Assembly: GCA_020342235.1 (NCBI GenBank)
Contig: CP073218.1
Location: 1,240,001-1,304,000 of the forward strand
DNA from: Saccharomycopsis phalli
Lineage: Eukaryota; Ascomycota; Saccharomycetes; Ascoideales; Saccharomycopsidaceae
Length of the DNA: 64,000 nucleotides
Direction of reading: 5' to 3'
Shown piece after piece: positions 46,320 through 56,980 of the stretch (the first letter of the stretch is position 1; every line of letters starts with the position of its first letter). The notes beneath the pieces were generated by a model that was not told the DNA's origin, ran no database searches, and saw nothing but the letters and a program-made list of their open reading frames with translations. A program made the translations under genes and the position numbers.

Positions 46320-46535
46320 ATTGTCTGGATCAGCTGGTTATAAAAGTGGTATTATAAAAATGGATGTTAATCGGATGAGCAAGAGGCTTGTATAAGTTGC
46401 CGTTGTGAAAAAGGGAGTATACCGCGCCATCGATAAGCACGTGATATAATATATCATGTGATTAGTATCACGCGACCGATGTCCACGTGACCCCATCTAG
46501 ACAGTTTGAAATTTTTTTTCACTGCAAAAATCGCC
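46320..46535. promoter_or_regulatory. SNF7-RPO41 divergent promoter with two Cbf1-type sites
   Basis: CACGTGAT at 46438-46445 and CACGTGAC at 46484-46491 (RTCACGTG on the minus strand) lie 45-98 bp before the RPO41 start. Cbf1 is known to act on respiratory genes in yeasts related to Candida; a role here is inferred from the motif. Confidence 0.6.
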
Positions 46536-49500
46536 ATGCTACAACTACTTAGACTTAAGCGGGTGACAAGGTTGAGTAACGTTTTGCGGCGCAGTTTTTC
46601 AGGCGTCCCCAAGCAGCGTACCGTTGAGGCGGTTACCAGCGATATGGGCCGTGTATTCGACGGGATGGCTCGTCCTCCGGACATGGACAAAATATGGCCG
46701 AGTCCAGGGTATGTGGCCGGAGAGCTGACGACACAGAAGAATGTGATCCAGATATGGGCGATTCTCGAGTCGTGCTTGGTGTACAAGGAGTTTCCGCGGG
46801 CCAAGATCCTCTTGAACAGCTTGTACGAGGCGAGTTACGGAGGCAGCAGCAGCACGTTTATGGAAGGATTGAACCGGTATTTGCAGGCGTGGGCACAGGA
46901 GGACGTGTCGCTCCGTGAGATTGAGCAGTTTGTGTGGCAGATTCCCGAGAGATTTCCGCACATGGCCGGAGATAGCCGCACGGTTGCGATTTTGGTCCGC
47001 ACCAGCATGGACCGGAACGAGCCGGAGCGGTGCCGGAAGTACTTGACGTCGTGGCACGGGTGTGTGAGCGAGGTTTTGCGGCATGTGGATGTGTTGGGCG
47101 TGGGAAATTTGCAGCGGGTCGTTGAGGAACAGTCGATTGATCCGCAGAAGGTGCCGGAAGAGTACCGAGAATTGGTCAGTGGGCAGTATTATAAGCGGGG
47201 AATTCTTGTGAACCAGGTGAAGGACGTATTGGGTGACCGTGGGGAGGCTGAGCTCAGTCCAAAGAGTCTTGAGAAGCTAGGGCTCACTGAGTTGAAAGGC
47301 GTGGACTCGTTTGGATTGAAGGTGATCCGGCACAGTCTTTTGGCGTTGAACATGAAGCTGTCTGTGCCGTTTAAGAAGTTTCTCAGCGAGCTTGAGCTGC
47401 CCGAGCGGTTTGTCGAGGGGAATAGCATCAATTTCTTTGGCATCTACCAGGGACTTTCTGGGCCGGAGCAGGAGCGATTTGACCGGCTCTTGGGGGAGTT
47501 TAACGAGGACAGACAGCAGCAGTTGGAGGCCCGAAGCATTGAGGGAGCCGAGCGGAATTGGAAGCATGAGGCCGAGCAGCAGAAGAAGCGTGGGTCGATG
47601 GTTCTTGGCAAGGAAATGAGCACCCAGATGTGGAAGTGGTACCAGGAGTTGTTGCCGTTGGTCCAACAGGAGGTGGAGTTGGCCAGCGAGCTTGCAAAAT
47701 ACCCAATGGGCGCGCGGAAACTGCAAATGTACACCGAGATCAATCGGCGATGGCCAATGAAACGCGAACGGTTCAACTGTGTGATGGACATTGTGCCGTT
47801 TATTCGGCTTGTGAGCCCCGAGAAAATGACAGTGATTAGCATTATGGAGATTCTCCGCTTGAATAGTACCGGAGGAGTATATGAGGGCATGCGCAGCGCA
47901 CGTGCCGTGCTATCTGTCGGTAAAGCCGTTGAAAACGAATACAAGTCGCAGAAGCTTCTTGCCGAGGAGAAGGCGATGTTTGCTGGAGTCAGCGAAGGAG
48001 CACGGGCCACTCGATTACGACGACATCTTTGGCACGCCGAATCGGTTGAATGGAGCCAAGATGTAAGGGCCAAGCTTGGATCGGCATTGGTGAGTCTTTT
48101 GATCAAGATCGCCAAGGTTCGAGTGCAAGGAACCGACCCACGGACAGGCCGCAAGGTGACGGACCGAGTTCCAGCGATTAGCCACACGTACCAATATGTT
48201 GGAGGCAACCGATTGGGGGTGTTGCGGTTCCACAAGAACTTGATCTCAATGCTCGGTCTGTCGGAGTTGAGTTACACGATTTTCCCACAGTCGTTCCCAA
48301 TGCTCGTTGCACCACGTCCCTGGAGCACATGGAACGATGGCGGATACCAGTTTTCGCAGAATCAGTTGATCCGCACCAAGGACTCTCCCGAGCAATTGGC
48401 GTATCTCAAGGTGGCCACACGTCGCGGGATGATCGACAGCGTGTATGAGGGCCTCAATGTCCTTGGAAAGACGTCCTGGACCATCAATCAGCGAGTTCTA
48501 GCGGTGTTGACCGAGGTCTGGAACCGCGGCGACGCGTTTCTTGACATCCCCAAGAACTTTGATGAGCTCAAGCTTCCTCCACAGCCTCCACGGTCGTGTG
48601 ATCCTAGTGTCAAGCGAAACTGGCAACGAGACTGCCGGCGGATTGCAAACCAATATGCCAAGGATCGGAGCATGCGGTGTGACAACAATTACAAATTGGA
48701 GATTGCTCGGGCCCTAGCTGGTGAGAAGTTCTATCTTCCACACAACTTGGACTTTCGAGGCCGTGCTTATCCGATTCCACCGCATTTCAACCACATTGGC
48801 AATGATCTTAGCCGAGGGTTACTCATGTTCTGGGAGGGCAAGGAACTTGGTCCAAGGGGCTTGTTCTGGCTCAAGGTGCACATTGCCAACTTATTTGGCC
48901 ACTCGAAGCTCTCATTTGATGAGCGAGTCGCGTTTGTCGACGAGCGCGTCGCCGAGTTCCAGCGTGCAGCACAGCATCCACTACAAGAGGAAATATGGCG
49001 CCATGCCGACGATCCCTGGCAAGCATTGGCGGCAATTTACGAACTTACCGACGCGCTCCAGCTTGCTGACCCAACAAAGTACGTGTCGCATCAGCCAGTT
49101 CATACCGATGGCACGTGTAATGGGCTCCAGCACTATGCGGCACTAGGAGGTGATTTAGAAGGAGCCAACCAAGTGAATTTGATGCCAAGCGACCGGCCAA
49201 GAGACGTGTACGCGCACGTGGCACGCTTGACCAAGGACAGAATCACCAAAGACGTTTCCAAGCCGGGAAAAGTCGGCGACATGGCCCGGACTGTGCTTCC
49301 ATTGATCAACCGGAAAGTCGTCAAGCAGACAGTCATGACCAACGTCTATGGAGTGACGTTCATGGGCGCAAAGTTGCAGATTGAAAAGCAGTTGAAGGAC
49401 TCCTACGAAAACCCAGAAGAGGCATATGCCACTGCTCTCTACGTGACCCATCATGTGTTTGACGCAGTACGTTCGCTCTTTGAAGGTGCACACGAGATCC

Positions 49501-50387
49501 AGGATTGGCTCAGCGTGTGTGCCAAGCGCATCACCAAGCTGATCTCATTGGAAGAAGGTTTGTCAGTGAGTCGCACCGGAAGGCTCCAAAGCATGTCCTC
49601 GGTGATTTGGACCACAAAACTCGGCATGCCCGTGGTCCAGCCATACCGCAAGCCAACAAAACGTCAAGTTCTCACCAATTTGCAGACCGTCTTCATCTCA
49701 GACCCGTTCCAAATGAACGACGTCTACTCTGCGCGTCAGGTGACTGCATTCCCGCCAAACTTCATCCATTCTTTGGATGGTACCCACATGATGATGACCG
49801 CTATCGAGTCGTATCGGCGCGGACTTGTGTTTGCGTCTGTCCACGACAGTTATTGGACCCACGCGTCATCATTGGATGAGTTGAACTCCGTGATCCGTGA
49901 CAAGTTTGTCGAGCTCCACCAGGACAATTTGATTGAGAAGTTGCGCCTGGAGTTTGTCAAGCGGTACCACAACACTGTGTTGAACGTTCGTGTCAGTATC
50001 GACCATCCAGTGTACCAAAGAGTCAAGGAATGGCGTGCCGCAAACAACATGTCTTTGGCCGAAGAGGTCGAGTTGGAGCAGAAACGCCGTACCTTGTTGA
50101 CCGGAAGTGCCACCGAGCGTCGTGAGGCCGAGTCAATGTCCACCAGTGTGAGCATCATTTCGCCTAGCGAAGCTGAAGAATTGATTTCTGCAGATCCTGG
50201 CTTTGACATTGGCAAGAGCTCGGGTAGTAAGCGCACAGACGATACTTTGGACGACAAGGAGACCAAGATGACGCGTTCGGCGAAGAAACACGCCATGATA
50301 TTGGTGCCAATGACGTTTCCCGAAATTCCAACCAAGGGCAAGTTTGACGTGAGGGTCGTGAAGGATAGCAAGTATTTCTTTTCATAG
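46536..50387 (+). CDS. RPO41: mitochondrial RNA polymerase Rpo41
   Basis: The protein has 1283 residues from the ATG at 46536, which gives a basic presequence (M-L-Q-L-L-R-L-K-R-V-T-R-L). An in-frame ATG ten codons upstream adds M-K-F-F-F-T-A-K-I-A and is less typical. It transcribes mitochondrial DNA and primes its replication. The T7-like catalytic domain fills the C-terminal half. Marks are N-L-D-F-R-G-R-A-Y-P, D-G-T-C-N-G-L-Q-H-Y-A-A-L-G-G-D (catalytic Asp at residue 858), the fingers-helix R-K-V-V-K-Q-T-V-M-T-N-V-Y-G-V-T and the second Asp in V-H-D-S-Y-W-T-H (residue 1104). The last ~90 residues are a polar extension. The length is close to S. cerevisiae Rpo41 (1351). Confidence 0.97.
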   Translation: MLQLLRLKRVTRLSNVLRRSFSGVPKQRTVEAVTSDMGRVFDGMARPPDMDKIWPSPGYVAGELTTQKNVIQIWAILESCLVYKEFPRAKILLNSLYEASYGGSSSTFMEGLNRYLQAWAQEDVSLREIEQFVWQIPERFPHMAGDSRTVAILVRTSMDRNEPERCRKYLTSWHGCVSEVLRHVDVLGVGNLQRVVEEQSIDPQKVPEEYRELVSGQYYKRGILVNQVKDVLGDRGEAELSPKSLEKLGLTELKGVDSFGLKVIRHSLLALNMKLSVPFKKFLSELELPERFVEGNSINFFGIYQGLSGPEQERFDRLLGEFNEDRQQQLEARSIEGAERNWKHEAEQQKKRGSMVLGKEMSTQMWKWYQELLPLVQQEVELASELAKYPMGARKLQMYTEINRRWPMKRERFNCVMDIVPFIRLVSPEKMTVISIMEILRLNSTGGVYEGMRSARAVLSVGKAVENEYKSQKLLAEEKAMFAGVSEGARATRLRRHLWHAESVEWSQDVRAKLGSALVSLLIKIAKVRVQGTDPRTGRKVTDRVPAISHTYQYVGGNRLGVLRFHKNLISMLGLSELSYTIFPQSFPMLVAPRPWSTWNDGGYQFSQNQLIRTKDSPEQLAYLKVATRRGMIDSVYEGLNVLGKTSWTINQRVLAVLTEVWNRGDAFLDIPKNFDELKLPPQPPRSCDPSVKRNWQRDCRRIANQYAKDRSMRCDNNYKLEIARALAGEKFYLPHNLDFRGRAYPIPPHFNHIGNDLSRGLLMFWEGKELGPRGLFWLKVHIANLFGHSKLSFDERVAFVDERVAEFQRAAQHPLQEEIWRHADDPWQALAAIYELTDALQLADPTKYVSHQPVHTDGTCNGLQHYAALGGDLEGANQVNLMPSDRPRDVYAHVARLTKDRITKDVSKPGKVGDMARTVLPLINRKVVKQTVMTNVYGVTFMGAKLQIEKQLKDSYENPEEAYATALYVTHHVFDAVRSLFEGAHEIQDWLSVCAKRITKLISLEEGLSVSRTGRLQSMSSVIWTTKLGMPVVQPYRKPTKRQVLTNLQTVFISDPFQMNDVYSARQVTAFPPNFIHSLDGTHMMMTAIESYRRGLVFASVHDSYWTHASSLDELNSVIRDKFVELHQDNLIEKLRLEFVKRYHNTVLNVRVSIDHPVYQRVKEWRAANNMSLAEEVELEQKRRTLLTGSATERREAESMSTSVSIISPSEAEELISADPGFDIGKSSGSKRTDDTLDDKETKMTRSAKKHAMILVPMTFPEIPTKGKFDVRVVKDSKYFFS

Positions 50388-52251
50388 CATGTATATAGGA
50401 TAGACTCGGTGGAAAGCCGAGAAGGCATGGGTGGTATATAAACCGTGTACTTGGGTGAGTGTAACGTCGCCTAATGTTTTTATTATAGGACTTGGCATTG
50501 TCACAGGAATGTCGTTTCAAAATAGATTAGCAACATTATTTACCAACATTTACCAACATTTACCAGCATTATTTACCAACCTGTGTCCTAGTTGATATTC
50601 CAAGAGTTGATCGTATGTTATCACATCCTCATGATTTGGTAAACATTTCAGTCGCTCTATACATGCCCATATCCAACATTGCACACATGGGCCATCTCAG
50701 GCAATCTCACTCCATCATGTCATTAATCCCATAAACAACTCCTATCCAAATCTCCTAGGCAATACCAGCTTTTCAGCGGACAATCTCTGACCTCTTATCC
50801 TTAAGCTGTGACAAGGTGACACTAGTGACTGCCAAATAACTAGTCAGTGGAGCCTGCTGAAATCGGTTCATTTGCCAAATCATTATATTTCCGTAGACAC
50901 GTATATCGACTTCAGTCTACTCCTACACTAATCACCAAGGTTGTATCTAGTGAGAACAAATCATGGCAAAACTTGACCTAGCAGGTTGGTCATCCAGTCC
51001 AAAGGAAAAGCACTACATAGTTTTATTCATCTCAATATAATAAATGCGTCTGCAGCTTATATTAATCTTAATACATGGGAGCTTACTGCACCCATGATCA
51101 ACCTCCTAACTCCATACGTGAAAGGAATGACAAAGAGTATTTCAACATCTGGAAAATTGCTTTTATTGCAACAGTTAGACTGAACCACACGAAGATAATT
51201 ACCAACACACTGTTTGATATTCATCTCCATCATGATATTGAGTCAAAAAAGTACAGCGGGCAAAAACAGTGAAACACTGGAAATTTCTGCTTGAGATGCA
51301 CCCTCAAATGAACCAGGACAACTAGGTCTTTATTATAGTACATTTAGTGGAAATTGCGGTTGTATTTTATTGTATGTTCACTGAATGACTAGTTTCGTGT
51401 GGCCACACAAACGTGTTGGTTTTACGTCCATGATAATTTGCAAAAGTGTGGTCATGTCAGGTTAATAGCTCCAAGGCGTGATGAAAATTTGAAGCTTGTT
51501 TAGATGGAGCATTAATTGAGCATTGTTAATGGTGCATTGTCTAGAAGGTGCATTGCTTAGAAGGAGCTATTGTTTAGACAAGCCATTGTTCAAAACACAA
51601 ACATCACCTTGAAAAGTAAATCACAATTCTTGTATAACTCTTCACTAAACCCGCTGTTTCTATCTTCTCAGTACCTAAATATTTTTAGAATCCACCAATG
51701 CTGTCAAATGCCATTTGCAGATCTCTTCAATTTGCCCATACTACAGAAAGACCACCGGATCTTAAGGAATACTTTATTATACCGAAATAGACAACCACAG
51801 GAGTCACTGGAATGGATTCCAAGACACTGGGATTATTGCCGTGATTTAGCCAAAGTGTAACCTAACCTAAAAGACGCAAACATGCAAAGCCTGCACCATT
51901 AAGGTTGCCAAGATTGAAACAAAACTGTTTTATAATCAAGCATTGCTGCATTAGACCCACGTATGAAGTTCCTCAAATATCTACAGCCAACAGCACTGAA
52001 CACGTATTAGAAATTCCGTGAAAATATTATCACATGGTGAGACCGACACACATAGTTGACAAGTCTCAGCCGGAAATGACCACCGCGAATCAACATGGCC
52101 AAACAATGGAGATGCTTTTCCCCCGAGCTAGGCGATTTTATTTGGAAATAAATCTCGCTGGTTTCTACTCTAGTAAATCTGCGGACTAATTGTAGCATAT
52201 ATAATAGCGCAGTCCGCGTGTTCCACAGTTTGGACACCATCTGCCAGAGGG
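50388..52251. other. long spacer without recognised gene
   Basis: A short CATTTACCAA(C) tandem lies at 50535-50580. Frames at 50986-51272 and 51570-51860 are short and resemble nothing I know. The sequence is AT-rich and may hold old relics. Confidence 0.5.
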
Positions 52252-52259
52252 TATATAAA
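52252..52259 (+). promoter_or_regulatory. TATA box of the YIM1-like gene
   Basis: TATATAAA lies 25-32 bp before the ATG at 52284, closer than usual in budding yeasts. This implies a short leader or transcription from a more upstream element. Confidence 0.5.
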
Positions 52260-52283
52260 ACAGACATTTCCGCAGCCTTATCC

Positions 52284-53312
52284 ATGTCTTTTAAAACTTT
52301 ATATTATATTCGGGGCACCTCACCACTTTCTCTTGAATACATCCCCATTCCTATAGTCGGCGAAAACGAGGTGCTTGTCAAGGTAGCTTATTCGGCACTA
52401 GGGCCAATGGACTTGGTGCTCAAGCACTTGGTATATATGAACTTAAGGAACCGTCATATAGGAATTGGCAGAGAATTTGCCGGGGTCGTTGAGTCGGTTG
52501 GAAAGAACGTCACGCAGTTTCAACCTGGTGACAGAGTGGTGGGAGGACTCAAGGAGCAGTATCCTAGCATTGGTTCTGCTTCAGAGTATATCAAGTTCCG
52601 GCCACTGAGCTCCAATGTTTCTGTGATCCAAGTACCCAAAAGCATCAGTCTAAGAGAGGCTACGGCTACAGTAGTGGGTCTTCTGATGGCGTACCAGGGA
52701 ATAAACGACTATTGCAAGGTGGAGAGCAGTAGCAAAGTGCTAGTCCTTGGAGGGGGAACCTTGGTTGGCTTGTTTGCGTTACAGTTGTTGAAAAACCACA
52801 ACCGTGTGGACAATGTGGTGTCGATCCACTCTCTGCGGACAAACCAAGTGTTGAAGTGCCTTGGTTTACAAGGCATTGTGAATGTAAACTATGAGGAATC
52901 AGACCCGGAGACGGCAGTTCTAGAGCTAATTGCCACAAAGTTTAATGGCGAAAAGTTTGATTTGGTCTTGGACACCGTTGGTGACACAGAGTATGCAAAC
53001 TCGCGGTTCATCAAATGCACAGAAACCGCACAGTATGTCACTGTTGCCGAAGACAAAGAACCCGGCCGCAGGCTCTATCAGAATTTGAAATTACGGCCGC
53101 TTCTAAAGTCTTTGTCGACCAATGGGTTTGGGTGCCAAGTTCACAACACCAGGATCACCAGCCTGGAGTTTAGCAATGCAATTGAGTTGCTTGAAACTGG
53201 CAAAGCAAAAGCAGTGATTGACGCGACATTTCCCTTGGAGAGGGTTAATGAGGCTGCTTTTAAAGTGGCTACCGGGTATGTTCAAGGCAAGGTTTTGATA
53301 GAGTTTAAGTGA
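52284..53312 (+). CDS. Yim1-like medium-chain reductase (quinone oxidoreductase-like)
   Basis: The protein has 342 residues from the ATG at 52284 (M-S-F-K-T-L-Y-Y). The upstream in-frame extension covers the TATA box and is not coding. It is a zinc-free medium-chain dehydrogenase/reductase. The N-terminal GroES-like half has N-E-V-L-V-K-V-A-Y-S-A-L-G-P-M-D and G-R-E-F-A-G-V-V-E-S-V-G. The Rossmann half has V-L-V-L-G-G-G-T-L-V-G, a NAD(P)-binding loop. There is no catalytic-zinc Cys-His set, as in quinone oxidoreductases. S. cerevisiae Yim1 and its Candida relatives are the closest match I can recall. The substrate is unknown. Confidence 0.83.
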   Translation: MSFKTLYYIRGTSPLSLEYIPIPIVGENEVLVKVAYSALGPMDLVLKHLVYMNLRNRHIGIGREFAGVVESVGKNVTQFQPGDRVVGGLKEQYPSIGSASEYIKFRPLSSNVSVIQVPKSISLREATATVVGLLMAYQGINDYCKVESSSKVLVLGGGTLVGLFALQLLKNHNRVDNVVSIHSLRTNQVLKCLGLQGIVNVNYEESDPETAVLELIATKFNGEKFDLVLDTVGDTEYANSRFIKCTETAQYVTVAEDKEPGRRLYQNLKLRPLLKSLSTNGFGCQVHNTRITSLEFSNAIELLETGKAKAVIDATFPLERVNEAAFKVATGYVQGKVLIEFK

Positions 53313-54017
53313 CTAGCAGTTTTCAGCCTTGGATTGGTGATTTTCCATAGAGGTTGAAATGGGGAAAAGTCCTAGTGTAGTGTGAATCATAGGGTAGTGT
53401 GAATCACAGGGTAGTGTGTGAATGATACAATGTCCCAGTATAGTTGTACTCTATAATGTTATAATGCAGTGTCCAAACTCGATGCTCACTTTATTGAAAA
53501 TGTTGAGTAAAGTAGAAGCTACTCTCTGTGCTAATTTGCATCATGCCTAGGTCAAATATGCAATGACACTGCACAACAGTATTGACTTGGTATTCGGAAC
53601 ACATGTTTAATTTCCTTTGGCTATATCAATCTCCTTGGTCTTTAATGCATCAATAGAACGTTAAATGGACTAATCAAGCAATCTGTGAAGCGCACTCAAC
53701 TGCTGTATCTTAGGCCCATATTCTGCTAAAATGCTTGGAGAATTCTCGATTATGTTATCAACAATGGATATTTTCACGCTATTCTATAAGTAGAGGATAA
53801 TTATTATATCGTACACTATAGTGATTTTTTTTTGCTATGCTCCTATATGCTGATTTCCTATGTGTTGACAGTGATAAAGAGTAGGGCCTAATCATGTACA
53901 ATTTCTTACAAGAATCGACTCAAGCGGTTCGTTAAAAAGTGAAGTCACATATAGCCATGAGCCCGCCCATTTGACATAGTATTTTTATTCGCCATTTAGC
54001 ATCTAATGTTTTTATTA
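53313..54017. other. spacer without recognised gene
   Basis: It holds a short GGGTAGTGTGAATCA direct repeat near 53380-53420 and is otherwise unremarkable and AT-rich. Confidence 0.5.
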
Positions 54018-54190
54018 CCATTAACCACTGTTATCTTACCACTAACCACTGTCATCCTACCATTAAAAACTGTCATCTTACCATTAAAAACTGTCATCTC
54101 ACCACTAACCACTACCATCTCACCACTAACCACTATCATCTCACCACTAACCACTGCTATCTCACCACTAACCACTGTTATCTCACCATT
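54018..54190 (+). repeat. 21-bp minisatellite next to the CHL1 stop
   Basis: About eight units of CCACTAACCACTGTCATCTCA and variants (CCATTAAAAACTGTCATCTTA). Because 21 is a multiple of three, frames on both strands stay open; they are artefacts. It ends 16 bp before the CHL1 stop codon. Confidence 0.92.
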
Positions 54191-54205
54191 CAAATCTAAT
54201 ATCGA

Positions 54206-56629
54206 TTACCTATTTTGAAAAAATTGCCGCACTAATAGATCCACATCGGTCCGCTGCTCCACTATCTCGTTTCGAATCCACTTGCTCAACTTCTTCTGGA
54301 TTCTCTCATTGAGAAAACGCTTATCCACCAAAAAAATCATAGCATAGTCCTGCTTGTTTCGAATAGACCGACCCACACTTTGGTTTACCGCCTTCATACA
54401 GAGATTCTCATAAAAGTCTGCACTCTTCTTCTTGGCCTGCTCAACCGTTCCTCCTCGCTCCACTACAACCAGCTCCAAGTACTTCCGCCGGTTGATTATT
54501 TCACCACTAAACACATTTGGATACGGCAATCCAATCATTACAACTGCCCGAGCCAAGTCCCCGGTGAAATTTATTCCCTCAGACACTTTCCCGCCAACCA
54601 CAGAAAGAAGAATCGCGCCTTTTTCATTCACCTTGTCGGCATAATCACCCAACACCTTATCTACCAACTTGCTGTCCTTGGGTTCAGAAAAAACGTGCTT
54701 CACACGCCGCAACTCGGCCAAAACACTCTTCAGCCACACCTGCAAAACTTGATCCAAGTATTTGTAACTAGGGAAGAATATCACCACGCCCTTTGGGACT
54801 TGACGACATAGTTTCACGATATAGGTCCCCAACTGTAGTATCATGTGCCGATTATTTCTCCCAGCAAACGAAAAATCAAACTCGGTTTGCGCAAAACTCG
54901 GCACAGGAACCACGCTCAAGTTCTCATGGGGTATGATATGGTCACAGCTGAATGTGTAGAACTGGTCCTTGGCCAAATATGGGAACAAGAACTCTGTGAA
55001 ATCGTCCATGGGCTCCATGGTTCCTCCACAAAGAATCACACACTTGCACTCTTGGACAATTTGCTTGAACGTTTCCACAGGGTCTAGAAGCATGTAGTTG
55101 AGCGAGACTCCGCCATCGACATCAAAGAAAAGCCTGCCCTCTTTTGACGGGTTGCTAATGAGCTTGAGAAACTTGATGAGCTTGAACAACAACGGAGGAC
55201 CTTTCAGCAGAGTGAGTTTTTGCGAGTAGCTTTCAATCTTGAATGCGACCTTGGATTCCTTCAAATACTTTTCCAACAGATGTATGTTGATCAAGTCGCC
55301 TCCTTTTGCAGTGTCAAAGATATCTGCCATGGTGATTGGGGTGCCGTTTGTGATTTTTCCAGGGTACTTTTCAACAAAGTCTACCAAGTGCTTTACAAGC
55401 CGATGAAGCTTCAAAAGATTGACCCGGTTTCCGCCATTCAATCGCGCCATAAACTTCTTCAAGTAGACCCCCAAACTATTTGCAATTGTGCCTAGTTCTT
55501 CGACAGTAATGCTGACAGAATTGATGGCAATTATGCTGTCGACCAAATTATGAGCCTCGTCAATGATTATAACACTGTCCTTGATATCGATCCGCAACGC
55601 ATCTCTAATTTCACTGTCGATTATCATCTGATATGGCACAGAAACCACCTCGGCCGTCTTGAAGACGTCACGTGACCCATAGTACGGGCAGAGTTTCAAT
55701 GATTTGCCAATCTGTGCCAAGTCCTCGATATCATGGATCGCTGTGAATATCAAGTCGCGGAATTTCTTTTGGGTTGCTCCGTCAGAAGCCCGAACATCTT
55801 TCTGATAATTGTCATAATATTCGCACTTTGCTGAGTCGCTCTTCTGCAAGTCCATGCATGCCTCGGAGATCAAGTTGGTACTTGCCAATTTTCGCACCTT
55901 GTCGTTGATACAAAGCTGTTTTCGAGATCCCAATGGATAGTAGCGGATCAGTTCTCCTGTGGACATGTCTTTGAACAGACTGGGAAACTTGGTGAGCCGC
56001 AATTGGTCGGCAAACTGCGTGAGCTGCAGATGGGTTCTGGAGGTGAAAAATACCGTTGTCTGATCACCCAAAAGCAGATCAATGTCCACAGAGGCATCTG
56101 CCAGCAGCAGGGCTCTCAAACCTTGTAGCATATTCTGGATTTCCGTGCCTAGTTGCTGGTTACGAGCTGCCAACGTCTCCTGCTGGGACCCGTAGTCACG
56201 TGGCAAAAACTCCAGGTCCAGATCGATTTCCACGTCCAAACGGCGGAATTTGCGTGGTTTCTCGCCAACTTTGGTGGTCTTGCCTTCATTGGTAGAGTCT
56301 CGTAGGCTTTGCAAGTGCGTTTCGTACTCCTCTAGCACCACTTTGGTGTCTTGGAGATATTTGTTTTCAAACGACTCGCGGACCCATTCTGGCTCGTCGT
56401 CGTCAGTGACAGACCCACCCAGCTGGAAATTGTCTTGTCTGTTTTCTCTTAGCCAGCGCATGGAAGAGCAGATGATGGAAAGGGTCTTTCCGGTTCCCGT
56501 GGGCGACTCAAAGACCCCTACTTTGTAATTTCCAAGGAGAGTGGCGTAAATTGCACGCATCAATTGCAATTGGATCTCATAGGGGTCATATGGGTGGTAG
56601 AATTTGTCTTTGGATGAGGAGGGATCCAT
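54206..56629 (-). CDS. CHL1: Chl1 DNA helicase (FANCJ/DDX11 family)
   Basis: The protein has 807 residues from the ATG at 56629 (M-D-P-S-S-S-K-D). The in-frame extension upstream is the (GGAAAA)n tract read as Phe-Ser repeats and should not be used. Chl1 is an XPD-like iron-sulphur 5'-3' helicase that helps establish sister-chromatid cohesion at forks. The Q-like motif (F-Y-H-P-Y-D-P-Y-E-I-Q-L-Q-L-M) precedes Walker A, S-P-T-G-T-G-K-T (to residue 49). Four cysteines of the Fe-S domain are visible (L-C-I-N, E-A-C-M-D-L, A-K-C-E-Y-Y, L-C-P-Y-Y). The DEAH box is I-I-D-E-A-H-N. The C-terminal block is Q-S-V-G-R-S-I-R-N. The length fits the family (861 in S. cerevisiae). Confidence 0.96.
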   Translation of the reverse strand: MDPSSSKDKFYHPYDPYEIQLQLMRAIYATLLGNYKVGVFESPTGTGKTLSIICSSMRWLRENRQDNFQLGGSVTDDDEPEWVRESFENKYLQDTKVVLEEYETHLQSLRDSTNEGKTTKVGEKPRKFRRLDVEIDLDLEFLPRDYGSQQETLAARNQQLGTEIQNMLQGLRALLLADASVDIDLLLGDQTTVFFTSRTHLQLTQFADQLRLTKFPSLFKDMSTGELIRYYPLGSRKQLCINDKVRKLASTNLISEACMDLQKSDSAKCEYYDNYQKDVRASDGATQKKFRDLIFTAIHDIEDLAQIGKSLKLCPYYGSRDVFKTAEVVSVPYQMIIDSEIRDALRIDIKDSVIIIDEAHNLVDSIIAINSVSITVEELGTIANSLGVYLKKFMARLNGGNRVNLLKLHRLVKHLVDFVEKYPGKITNGTPITMADIFDTAKGGDLINIHLLEKYLKESKVAFKIESYSQKLTLLKGPPLLFKLIKFLKLISNPSKEGRLFFDVDGGVSLNYMLLDPVETFKQIVQECKCVILCGGTMEPMDDFTEFLFPYLAKDQFYTFSCDHIIPHENLSVVPVPSFAQTEFDFSFAGRNNRHMILQLGTYIVKLCRQVPKGVVIFFPSYKYLDQVLQVWLKSVLAELRRVKHVFSEPKDSKLVDKVLGDYADKVNEKGAILLSVVGGKVSEGINFTGDLARAVVMIGLPYPNVFSGEIINRRKYLELVVVERGGTVEQAKKKSADFYENLCMKAVNQSVGRSIRNKQDYAMIFLVDKRFLNERIQKKLSKWIRNEIVEQRTDVDLLVRQFFQNR

Positions 56630-56714
56630 GCTGTGGGATGATGCTAGAATATGCAATGGGAATGGAGTATAGAGAGGTGAGAAAAGAAGGAAAAAGGGAA
56701 ACAAGAAATAGAAG

Positions 56715-56803
56715 AGGGAAAAAAGGGAAAAGGAAAAAGAAAAGGAAAAGGAAAAGGAAAAGGAAAAGGAAAAGGAAAAGGAAAAGGAAAAGGAAAAGGA
56801 AAA
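56715..56803 (+). repeat. (GGAAAA)n homopurine tract in the CHL1-MOB2 spacer
   Basis: Around fourteen hexamer units make an uninterrupted purine strand of ~90 bp between two divergent genes. Confidence 0.93.
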
Positions 56804-56980
56804 TCTGCGCAAAGCTCCAAAAAAAATCAGCCAATGACCAGAGTCCGGCAAGAGTCAAATTGAGTAGTTGAAGAATGCAGACTGGAAATGAGCGCAACAC
56901 CCCAAATGCTCTCCGGGTAACACACTCCGCCTTACCCGCCCCTGGCCATTTGTCATTTTCAGGCGCTTTGCCAACATGGC

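Noticed and set aside
51570-51860. 96-codon frame in the RPO41-YIM1 spacer
   Set aside because: Start codon is not convincing, composition is like non-coding DNA, and no family is recognised.
53996-54218. Short frames on both strands with regular Val/Ser/Gly or Leu/Thr/Ile repeats
   Set aside because: They are products of the 21-bp minisatellite, open in every frame.
56630-56851. 74-residue N-terminal extension of CHL1 with Phe-Ser repeats
   Set aside because: It is the (GGAAAA)n tract translated. The ATG at 56629 starts the conserved part directly.
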